Below, piece after piece: positions 6,894 through 13,439 of a stretch of 19,877 nucleotides of DNA. A program made the position numbers and the translations under genes. Source of the DNA: DASUCS01 sp041166365 (GTDB lineage Bacteria; Actinomycetota; Acidimicrobiia; Acidimicrobiales; JACDCH01); NCBI GenBank assembly GCA_041166365.1, contig JBEEFX010000063.1, positions 1 through 19,877 of the forward strand, in the 5' to 3' direction. The notes under the pieces are model-generated. The model had not been told where the DNA came from. It did no database searches and saw only the letters and a list, made by a program, of their open reading frames with translations. Each line of letters opens with the position of its first letter. Position 1 is the first letter of the stretch.

Positions 6894-7595
6894 CTACAGG
6901 GCCTGGGTGTCGAGGATGTCGATGGCGATCGGCGTGGCGAGCAGGAGCCGCTGTAGTTGGTCGTCGACGGGCGCCGAGATCGCGACCCTGTAGGTCACCT
7001 CGGCGAAGTTCAGCGCGTCGCCCGGCGAGGAGATCGCCCGCGCGATCGTGGCGCTCTGCGCACCGTTGCCCTGGACCTCCCACTCGTCCGTGGCCCCTGC
7101 GAGAAGCCTGACCGTCGCGGGCGTCCCGCCGTCGGCGCGGGCGATCTCGTAGCGCGAGTGGAGTCGACCCACCTTGGTGATCGTGCCGACCGGGTAGCCG
7201 GCGGGATCGGCGACCTCGACGGCCGCCTTGAGGCCCGGCTTGGAGACGGACAGAACCGCGCCGCCCTGCGCGTCGTCGAAGCGGTAACCGGGTGCGCCAT
7301 CGACCATCGTCACGAATCGCCCGATCACGCCAGCGGTCCCGACGACGTCGATCGGCCGCTCCTCCTCAGTGCGCCATTGGGCGGAGCGGGACATCGTGAT
7401 CGTGCGCACGCCATCCGGCTCGCTGACGGTCTCCCGGCCCGGCGCAGCAGCTGCGGCCGGCGAGAACGGTGCTGTCGTCTGCACGCCGTCGATCGTGACG
7501 TGCTCGGTCCACTGTGTTCCGTCGAAATACCGCAGCTCACCGACCTTCGTCGGATCCTCGTACCAGTCGGCGGGCATCCCCTCTTGCGTCGTCAC
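6894..7595 (-). CDS. DUF2510 protein with scramblase/LURP-one-like C-terminal domain
   Basis: A 233-residue protein with no signal peptide. Residues 8-34 (DWYEDP..ELRYFDGTQWTEHV) are a DUF2510 domain, a short Trp-rich module found mostly in actinobacteria and usually attached to membrane or envelope proteins. After an Ala/Pro linker, residues about 85-230 form a beta-rich domain with DPAGYPVGTI and a final hydrophobic helix, LQRLLLATPIAIDIL. That layout resembles the phospholipid scramblase/LURP-one/tubby-like barrel, whose last helix fills the barrel. The frame is open farther upstream, but DUF2510 normally sits at the N-terminus. The GTG at 7595 is therefore the best start, with the ATG at 7577 as an alternative. 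It diverges from ligC with only 19 bp between start codons. Its cellular function is unknown. Confidence 0.75.
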   Translation of the reverse strand: MTTQEGMPADWYEDPTKVGELRYFDGTQWTEHVTIDGVQTTAPFSPAAAAAPGRETVSEPDGVRTITMSRSAQWRTEEERPIDVVGTAGVIGRFVTMVDGAPGYRFDDAQGGAVLSVSKPGLKAAVEVADPAGYPVGTITKVGRLHSRYEIARADGGTPATVRLLAGATDEWEVQGNGAQSATIARAISSPGDALNFAEVTYRVAISAPVDDQLQRLLLATPIAIDILDTQAL

Positions 7596-7600
7596 GCTCG

Positions 7601-7606
7601 TAGTCT
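7601..7606 (+). promoter_or_regulatory. -10-like hexamer (TAGTCT) of ligC
   Basis: TAGTCT ends 8 nt before the ligC ATG, inside the 19-bp gap between two divergent start codons. No Shine-Dalgarno sequence separates it from the start, so ligC is probably leaderless. Any -35 contacts would fall inside the divergent gene. Confidence 0.45.
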
Positions 7607-7614
7607 GGCCCGCG

Positions 7615-8688
7615 ATGGACCTGCCGGTCATGCCCCCCGTCCCCCCCATGCTGTCGAAGGCCGTCGGCACCCTCGACGACCTGCCCAAGGACGCCGACCT
7701 CATCTTCGAACCGAAGTGGGACGGCTTCCGCTGCATCGTCTTCCGCGACGGTGACGAGGTGATTCTCGGCAGCCGCAACGAGCGGCCGCTCACGCGCTAC
7801 TTCCCGGAGCTGGTCGAGGCGCTCCAGCGCGAGCTGCCCAAGCGGGCCGTGATCGACGGCGAGATCGTCGTGCCGGGGGTGACCGGGCTCGACTTCGACG
7901 CGTTGCAGCAGCGCATCCATCCCGCGGAGTCGCGGGTGAAACGGCTGGCGGCGGAGACACCCGCCTCGTTCATCGCGTTCGACGCGTTGGCCATCGGGGA
8001 CAAGAACCTGACCGAATTGCCGTTCGTGAAGCGGCGGGCCGCGTTGGAGAAGGCGCTGAGCAAGGTGCAGCCGCCAGTGCATCTCACCCCGGCGACGACG
8101 TCGATCGACGAGGCGCGCGACTGGTTCACCCGCTTCGAGGGCGCCGGCCTGGACGGCGTCATCGCCAAGCCATCGGACATCGCCTACCTGCCGGACAAGC
8201 GCGTGATGTTCAAGGCGAAGCACCATCGGACCGCCGACTGTGTGGTCGCCGGGTTCCGGTGGCACAAGGACGGCAAGGGTGTGGGGTCGATGCTGCTCGG
8301 CCTGTACGACGGCGAAGGCACGTTGCATCACGTCGGCGTGTGCGCGTCGTTCGCGGCCAAGTTCCGTGACGAGTTACTCAAGGAGCTCGAGCCGCTGCGC
8401 AAGGACGCCGTCGAGGGACACCCGTGGCAGGGCTGGGCGGAGCTGTCCGGCGACGGGCGCATGCCCGGCGCAGTGAGCCGGTGGAACGCGAAGAAGGATC
8501 TCTCCTGGGAGCCGGTGCGCATCGAGCGCGTGGTCGAAGTCGAGTTCGATCAGCTCCAGTCGCAGCGGTTCCGCCGCGTCGCCCGCTTCCAGCGGTGGCG
8601 CCCCGACAAGATGCCGGAGCAGTGCACCTACGCCCAGCTCGACGTCGCCATCCCCCTCGAGCTCCGGGAGGTGTTCGCGCCTCGCTGA
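7615..8688 (+). CDS. ligC: ATP-dependent DNA ligase, LigC type
   Basis: A 357-residue ligase, essentially the same length as mycobacterial LigC. The nucleotidyltransferase motifs are present in order: motif I KWDG at 34-37 (Lys34 takes the AMP), RNERPLTRYFPEL at 54-66, DGEIVV at 81-86, FIAFDALA at 119-126, EGAGLDGVIAK at 175-185 and MFKAK at 198-202. The oligonucleotide-binding domain fills about 203-330. The MDLPVMPPV opening is typical of LigC proteins, which fixes the start at 7615. It seals nicks with ATP. It is separate from the main NAD-dependent ligase. It converges, with 24 bp between stop codons, on a Prim-PolC-like gene, an arrangement known from mycobacteria, where the two proteins act together in excision repair. 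A role in end joining is possible, but no Ku gene is present. Confidence 0.93.
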   Translation: MDLPVMPPVPPMLSKAVGTLDDLPKDADLIFEPKWDGFRCIVFRDGDEVILGSRNERPLTRYFPELVEALQRELPKRAVIDGEIVVPGVTGLDFDALQQRIHPAESRVKRLAAETPASFIAFDALAIGDKNLTELPFVKRRAALEKALSKVQPPVHLTPATTSIDEARDWFTRFEGAGLDGVIAKPSDIAYLPDKRVMFKAKHHRTADCVVAGFRWHKDGKGVGSMLLGLYDGEGTLHHVGVCASFAAKFRDELLKELEPLRKDAVEGHPWQGWAELSGDGRMPGAVSRWNAKKDLSWEPVRIERVVEVEFDQLQSQRFRRVARFQRWRPDKMPEQCTYAQLDVAIPLELREVFAPR

Positions 8689-8712
8689 CTCCGCTGAGGA
8701 CCTTCGAGCGGG

Positions 8713-9729
8713 CTAGGTCGGGTCCTTCTTGGCGCGGGAAGGGGCGACGCGCGGCGGTTCGCCTTCCATCTTCGGGTAGACGGGCGGCCACGGCGCGTCC
8801 ATCAGCCCCGAGTCGAGATCGCGTTTCGACATCTCGAGCAACGGCTCGAGTGACTGAGGACGGTCGCCGATGCCGGCCCATGGATCGCCGTCGGCCGCGA
8901 CACGGGGCGGCACCGTCACGAGCGTCAATTCGTCCGGCGCGATCGTCGGCAGCTCGTCCCAGCCGAACGGCGTGGACACCTGCCCGCCGGCTCGGGGGCG
9001 CACGGACCATGCACCGAACACCGTCTTGTGCGGCGCGTTCTGGTTGAAGTCCACGAACACGCGCGAGCCCCGCTCCTCCTTCCACCACGCCGCCGTGATG
9101 AGGTCCGGGCGTCGACGCTCCAGCTCGCGGCCCACCGCAACCGCCGCCGCCCGCACGTCGTACGACGTCCAACGCGCCTCGACGCGCACATAGATGTGCA
9201 GCCCGCGGTTGCCGGTCGTCTTCGGATGCGACTCGAGGCCCTGCTCGTCGAGCAGCGTCTTCAGCTCGGCGGCCGCTTCGCGCACCTGCTCGAAGACGAC
9301 GCCGGGCGACGGATCGAGATCGATGCGCAGCTCATCGGCATGCTCCGGGTCGGCCGCGAGGTTCGGCCACACGTGGAAGCCGATGCACCCGAGGTTCACC
9401 GCCCAAAGGACGTGGGCCACATCGGCGGCGACCAGCGCCTCGCTCGTGGTGCCGTTGGGCGTGCTGACGACCGTGGTCTGCAGCCAGTCCGGATGAGACG
9501 CCGGGACGCGCTTCTGGAACCACGACTTGCCGGTCGCGCCGTCCGGAAACCGTTGCAGCAGCGTCGGCCGGCCACCCATCGCGGCCATGAGCGGCTCGGC
9601 GACGGCGAGGTAGTAGTTCACGAGATCGATCTTCGTCTCACCACGTGTCGGGAAGTACACCTTGTCGGGGTTCGAGATCGGGACGACCTTGCCGTCGACT
9701 TCGATCTCGGTGACGGACTTCGGCGCCAT
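8713..9729 (-). CDS. LigD-type primase-polymerase (Prim-PolC-like)
   Basis: A 338-residue archaeo-eukaryotic primase superfamily polymerase of the LigD-polymerase group, without ligase or nuclease domains. It has SNPDKVYFPT at 19-28 and the catalytic acids in ELRIDLDPSPG (Asp137 and Asp139). The nucleotide-binding motif TTGNRGLHIYV is at 171-181 (His178), and the third acid is in FVDFNQN (Asp227). Such enzymes fill short gaps and prefer ribonucleotides. The ATG at 9729 shares one base with the stop of the nuclease gene (TGATG), so the pair is translationally coupled. The long upstream open frame is only antisense noise within the nuclease gene. Position next to ligC supports Prim-PolC rather than a detached LigD domain. 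Confidence 0.92.
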   Translation of the reverse strand: MAPKSVTEIEVDGKVVPISNPDKVYFPTRGETKIDLVNYYLAVAEPLMAAMGGRPTLLQRFPDGATGKSWFQKRVPASHPDWLQTTVVSTPNGTTSEALVAADVAHVLWAVNLGCIGFHVWPNLAADPEHADELRIDLDPSPGVVFEQVREAAAELKTLLDEQGLESHPKTTGNRGLHIYVRVEARWTSYDVRAAAVAVGRELERRRPDLITAAWWKEERGSRVFVDFNQNAPHKTVFGAWSVRPRAGGQVSTPFGWDELPTIAPDELTLVTVPPRVAADGDPWAGIGDRPQSLEPLLEMSKRDLDSGLMDAPWPPVYPKMEGEPPRVAPSRAKKDPT

Positions 9730-10595
9730 CAGCTCGCGCGCCGCTCGGCCAACCGGATGGCGCGCTCTGCCAACCCGAGACCGTTGATCCGCTCCGCCAG
9801 CCCGACGAGCTCGGGACGCGGGCCCAACCACTCCATCTCGTCGACCGACCCGACCACGTCGGCGTCGGACTCCACGGTGGCGATCCGGCGGAACAGCAAC
9901 GCCAGCTCGAACTGCTCGACCAGCGTCGCGGCCAATCGTCCCGGGTTGCGCACCCCGACACCCCAGTCCTCGCCGGCAGGCGGGATCGACTCGAGATGCT
10001 TGTACTTCGCCAGCACGGTCGCCGCCGTCTTGGAGCCCCAACCGGCGAGACCGGGGAACCCGTCGGCACTGTCGCCGACGAGCGCCAGGTAGTCCGGGAT
10101 CGACTCGGGGTCGACACCGAACTTGGCACGCACGCCGTCAGCGTCGAACACGACGTCCCTCCGGCGGTCCCACTGCACGATCTTCCCACCAACGCACTGT
10201 CCGAGATCCTTGTCCGGGGTGCAGATGAGGACGCGTTCGACCCGCTCGTCAGCTGCCGCGACCCGAGCACTCGCTCCGAGCGCGTCGTCGGCCTCGAGCT
10301 CCACCATCGGCCAGGTGGTGATGCCCGCAGCCACGAGGACCTCCTCGATGAGCGGGAACTGCGCGAGCAGCTCGGGCGGCATCCCCGCGCTCGTCTTGTA
10401 CCCGGGCCACAGATCGTTGCGGAACGACTCGATGATGTGGTCGGTGGCCACGCCGACATGGGTTGCACCGGACTCCATCAGCATGAGCACCGAGCCGAGC
10501 ACACCACGAGTCGCGCCGAGCTCGAGGTCCTTGTTGTTGGGCGCGAAGTGGTACCGGAAGAGCTCGTACGTCCCGTCGATGAGATGTACTTGCAC
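9729..10595 (-). CDS. 5'-3' exonuclease/flap endonuclease (Pol I N-terminal domain-like)
   Basis: A 288-residue stand-alone FEN-superfamily nuclease with no polymerase domain. Metal-binding acids fall where the family needs them: Asp7 (LIDGTYELFR), Asp52 (ATDHIIESFRND), Glu101/Asp103/Asp104 (ELEADDAL), Asp128 and Asp130 (CTPDKDLG), and Asp175/Asp178 (GDSADGFPG). A helix-hairpin-helix follows (PGLAGWGSKTAATVLAKY). It would remove 5' flaps or RNA/DNA ahead of a gap. The usual Arg after YK in the helical arch is replaced (YKTSAG), a possible change in flap handling. The GTG start directly abuts the ABC ATPase stop (TGAGTG) with GGAG 5 nt upstream, and the stop overlaps the polymerase start. Confidence 0.9.
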   Translation of the reverse strand: MQVHLIDGTYELFRYHFAPNNKDLELGATRGVLGSVLMLMESGATHVGVATDHIIESFRNDLWPGYKTSAGMPPELLAQFPLIEEVLVAAGITTWPMVELEADDALGASARVAAADERVERVLICTPDKDLGQCVGGKIVQWDRRRDVVFDADGVRAKFGVDPESIPDYLALVGDSADGFPGLAGWGSKTAATVLAKYKHLESIPPAGEDWGVGVRNPGRLAATLVEQFELALLFRRIATVESDADVVGSVDEMEWLGPRPELVGLAERINGLGLAERAIRLAERRAS

Positions 10596-11276
10596 TCAGG
10601 CTCCGACGAAGCGCAGTACGTCGTCCGGTGTCGCGGCGCCATCGTGCACGATCTCACCGTCGCGTAGCGCGACACACCGAGTCACGCGTTCGACGAACTG
10701 CACGTCGTGCGTCGCAACGATGATCGTGTGGCCCTCGCGGTGGAACTCCTCGAACAACGCGAGCAGGGCGATCTTCCCGGTCGCGTCGAGCCCAACGAAC
10801 GGCTCGTCGACCAGCAACAGATCGAACGGCCGCACGATGCCGAGCGCGATGGACGTCTTCTGTCGTAGACCTCGGCTGAAACGCGCGGGCAAGTCATCGG
10901 CGCGTGGTAGCAGCCCGATCCGCTCGGTGATGGCATCGAGCTCCTCGGCCGACGCATGCACCCCGTGGAGCGCGGCGACATACGCGAGGTGCTCGCGCAC
11001 ACTGAGGTCGTCGTACAGCACCGGGTCGTCGGGAATGAAGCTGGTTGCCGCCCGTGCCGGTGACGATCCCGCGGCGGCGCCGGCGATCTCGATCGATCCG
11101 GCCGACAGCTCGAGGGCGCCCGCCGCGAGCCGAAGCAAGGTCGACTTGCCCGAGCCGTTGTGACCGACGAGCGCCACCAACTCGCCGCGATTCACCGTCA
11201 GGTCTACGGGGGTGAGCGCGATGAGATCGCCGTACGCCTTCGACGCTCCGGTGGCGGTCAACATCGGATCAGCCAT
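10596..11276 (-). CDS. ABC transporter ATP-binding protein
   Basis: A 226-residue single nucleotide-binding domain. The Walker A motif GHNGSGKST is at 38-46, the signature motif is the variant FSRGLRQK at 133-140, Walker B is LLLVDEP at 153-159, the D-loop is GLDA at 162-165 and the H-loop His is at 190. In place of the Q-loop glutamine the sequence reads IPDDPVLYDDLS, a form common in ABC-2 exporters. The ATG at 11276 overlaps the end of the membrane protein gene by 8 bp, with GGAAG upstream, so that protein is almost certainly its partner. The complex would be an exporter, or a membrane protein needing ATP-driven remodelling; the substrate is unknown. It is followed with no gap by the 5' nuclease gene. 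Confidence 0.92.
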   Translation of the reverse strand: MADPMLTATGASKAYGDLIALTPVDLTVNRGELVALVGHNGSGKSTLLRLAAGALELSAGSIEIAGAAAGSSPARAATSFIPDDPVLYDDLSVREHLAYVAALHGVHASAEELDAITERIGLLPRADDLPARFSRGLRQKTSIALGIVRPFDLLLVDEPFVGLDATGKIALLALFEEFHREGHTIIVATHDVQFVERVTRCVALRDGEIVHDGAATPDDVLRFVGA

Positions 11277-12915
11277 CGGTAGCCGCTTCCGTTCGAGAGG
11301 GCATGGCCGCCTCCATCTGTGCGCGCCACCAGGCGTGCACGCGTTCGCGCTCGCGCACCCATCCGCACACGATGACGAACAGCACGAGGACGCCACCGCC
11401 CGCGGCGAGGGCGACGGGAGCCGCTGACGCACCGTGGCGGGCGGCGGTGCGCGCCGCGAGCACCGGCACGACCCCGAGGATCGCCATCGCCGGCGGCCAG
11501 GCCGTTCGGTAGACGAGCCGCATCCCGGCGACCTCAGGGGGCATGAGGCTCCACGTGTCACCGCCGCCGCTGTGGCTCGGCGCGCCCCCGACGACGCTGA
11601 TGACCGCGCCGCCGACGGCCCCCAGCGCGGCGGGCAGCACGCACGCCGCGCCGATCTGCACCGCGGCGGCAGACGGCCCCGCCAGCACCGCGGCTGCGAA
11701 CGCCACGAGGCACACGAGCACCATCGCCACGACGGCGACCGGAATGTGGCGCAGCTCGACCGCGCCACCCTCGATCGGCACCGAGTTGCGGCGCGTCGGA
11801 TGGTCGATCTCCTGTGCGAGCGGCTCGACCGCATCAAGGGCCGCGAGGTAGAGCGCGAGGCCCGAGACGCCGACCAGCGGCGACGTTCCGTTCCACGCAC
11901 CGCGAGCGGCCAGGCCGGCGACGGCACCGAGCAGCACGAGTCGGGCGACCCGCGCCGCCGGCCAGCGCAGCAGCCCTCGAATGCCGCGCGACCAGACCGG
12001 TAAACGATGCGTGCCGCGAGTGCGGACAGGAAGCCAGGGGCGCAGCCGCGGCAGCTCCATCGCGAGTTGTCGCCGCAGCACGATCACCGTCCGCACATCT
12101 TGCAACGTGGCCGCGAAGCGCAACTGACCGACCAGCGTGGACCGGCGCTCGGCGGCCTCGACGGACACATTGCCGACGAGCGACAGCCCCACGGCGATCG
12201 ACACGAGCGCGACGGCAATCGCGACCAACCCGATCGGCGCGAAGTCGAGCGGCCACAGGGCGATGCGGCCCACGGCGGCGGTGGGCGACCCTTCGACCGC
12301 GTTGGCGCCGTCGGCCAACGACCACGCCACGAGACCGAGCCCGAGCAACGACGCCAACCAGGACGGCACCCGCAATCCCTGTGCGCACAACGCGATCCCA
12401 TAGCCGAGCGCGATGGTGGTGAGGCCGAACAACGCCCCGCAGGCTGCCCACGCAATGTCCTCCTCGGGCAGCCGATGGGCGGCGAGGATGCCGGCCACGG
12501 CGCCGGTGAGGGCACCGACGAACAGCAGGAAGCGCAGTTGCCGGACGGCGGGGCCGCGCATCGCCGTCGTGCGGTCCACCGGTGCGAGCAGCACATGCCA
12601 CACGTCCGCTCGTTCGAGCGCCACCGGCCCGCCGCGGCTCCCGGACCGAAGGCCAACCGCGACGACGATGGCCGCGATCAGACCGATCCAGTCCGCACCA
12701 TCGCGCGTCAAGCGCTCGAGTTGTGACGGCGTGAGGAAGCCGTCACCGACGAAGCCCGCGCCGATCAGAATCGCCGCGCCGCCGAGCAGCGCCGCAAGGT
12801 ACGCCTGGTAGAGCGCGTCGATCCAGTGGACGTCGGCCAAGCGCTTGCGCCGGCGCATCCGGCGAAAGTCGGCGAGCGCCGCCTCGAGGTCGGCATCAGG
12901 ATCGGCGGCGAGCAC
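11269..12915 (-). CDS. Polytopic membrane protein, probable ABC exporter permease
   Basis: A 548-residue integral membrane protein with about 12 hydrophobic segments, in two blocks of roughly six (about 30-250 and 315-530) separated by a basic cytoplasmic stretch at about 255-310. The first 30 residues are acidic then basic (DFRRMRRRKRLADVHW), consistent with a cytoplasmic N-terminus. I do not recognise the family by motif; the role as permease rests on the overlapping ABC ATPase gene that follows. The GTG at 12915 directly follows an in-frame TAG, so this is the longest possible start. No Shine-Dalgarno sequence is visible, and the bases just before the GTG form one arm of an inverted repeat, so initiation may be controlled by structure. 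Its own duplicated six-helix layout could mean one chain provides the whole pore. Confidence 0.8.
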   Translation of the reverse strand: MLAADPDADLEAALADFRRMRRRKRLADVHWIDALYQAYLAALLGGAAILIGAGFVGDGFLTPSQLERLTRDGADWIGLIAAIVVAVGLRSGSRGGPVALERADVWHVLLAPVDRTTAMRGPAVRQLRFLLFVGALTGAVAGILAAHRLPEEDIAWAACGALFGLTTIALGYGIALCAQGLRVPSWLASLLGLGLVAWSLADGANAVEGSPTAAVGRIALWPLDFAPIGLVAIAVALVSIAVGLSLVGNVSVEAAERRSTLVGQLRFAATLQDVRTVIVLRRQLAMELPRLRPWLPVRTRGTHRLPVWSRGIRGLLRWPAARVARLVLLGAVAGLAARGAWNGTSPLVGVSGLALYLAALDAVEPLAQEIDHPTRRNSVPIEGGAVELRHIPVAVVAMVLVCLVAFAAAVLAGPSAAAVQIGAACVLPAALGAVGGAVISVVGGAPSHSGGGDTWSLMPPEVAGMRLVYRTAWPPAMAILGVVPVLAARTAARHGASAAPVALAAGGGVLVLFVIVCGWVRERERVHAWWRAQMEAAMPSRTEAATDG

Positions 12916-12917
12916 CT

Positions 12918-12973
12918 AGTGACCCGAGTCAGAGGTCATGCTGCGAGTCACCGGACCCCAGGCTCGGGTCACT
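12918..12973. repeat. Perfect 11-bp inverted repeat between epimerase and permease genes
   Basis: AGTGACCCGAG at 12918-12928 is exactly complementary to CTCGGGTCACT at 12963-12973, with a 34-bp spacer. The spacer holds a related half-copy, CGAGTCAC, at 12944-12951. The right arm contains the epimerase stop codon, and the left arm ends 3 bp from the permease GTG. It has no U-tract, so it is not a standard intrinsic terminator. It may be an operator with several half-sites, or an mRNA hairpin that limits read-through or permease initiation. Confidence 0.55.
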
Positions 12974-13439
12974 CCTGCACGAGTTCGATGAGGGTCCCGA
13001 ACGCCGCCTTCGGATGGACGAAGGCAACCGTGGTCCCCCGCGAACCGGGGCGCGGCTGCTGGTCGATGACCTGCCCACCCTGGTCCTTGACCGCCTGCAA
13101 CGCGGCCGCGCAATCACGGACGCGATAGCCGACGTGATGCAAGCCCTCGCCCCGCTTCTCGAGGTACTTCGCGACCGGCGAATCGTCCCGAGTCGGCGTC
13201 AGCAGCTGGATATAGCTCTCGGCCACGCGCAACAGCGCTTCCTCGACACCATCGGAGTCGACGACCTCGCGGTGCTCGACGAGCGCGCCGAAGGTCTCGC
13301 GGTAGTAGTCGATCGCCGCCCCGAGATCCCGCACCGCGATCGCGATGTGGTCGATCTCGGTGAGCATCGGCGCGACTTCGCCCGCGACATCCGACACGGT
13401 CGTCTTCTCGTGCGGGTTCTTCGCGGTGAGCGGGCTCAT
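12969..13439 (-). CDS. epi: Methylmalonyl-CoA/ethylmalonyl-CoA epimerase (VOC family)
   Basis: A 156-residue glyoxalase-fold protein that interconverts the 2R and 2S forms of methylmalonyl-CoA, and in organisms with Ccr also of ethylmalonyl-CoA. It has two VOC half-modules. The first begins IDHIAIAVRDL (metal ligand His31) and includes SYIQLL (Gln78). The second begins GLHHVGYRV (His101/102) and ends LIELVQE (Glu152). The core enzyme would begin near Met25, but the ATG at 13439 has a GGAGG 8 nt upstream and overlaps the ccr stop as ATGA. I therefore keep the 24-residue N-terminal extension. Coupling to ccr and the presence of accD in the window fit propionyl-CoA and ethylmalonyl-CoA metabolism. 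Confidence 0.93.
   Translation of the reverse strand: MSPLTAKNPHEKTTVSDVAGEVAPMLTEIDHIAIAVRDLGAAIDYYRETFGALVEHREVVDSDGVEEALLRVAESYIQLLTPTRDDSPVAKYLEKRGEGLHHVGYRVRDCAAALQAVKDQGGQVIDQQPRPGSRGTTVAFVHPKAAFGTLIELVQE

Noticed and set aside
8697..8726. Possible terminator hairpin after ligC (AGGACC / GGTCCT followed by TTCTT)
   Set aside because: The stem is only 6 bp with an 18-nt loop and no proper U-tract, too weak to list as a terminator.
9730..10041. N-terminal extension of the primase-polymerase
   Set aside because: It lies within the nuclease coding region in another frame and is Arg/Gly-rich; the family starts close to the ATG at 9729.
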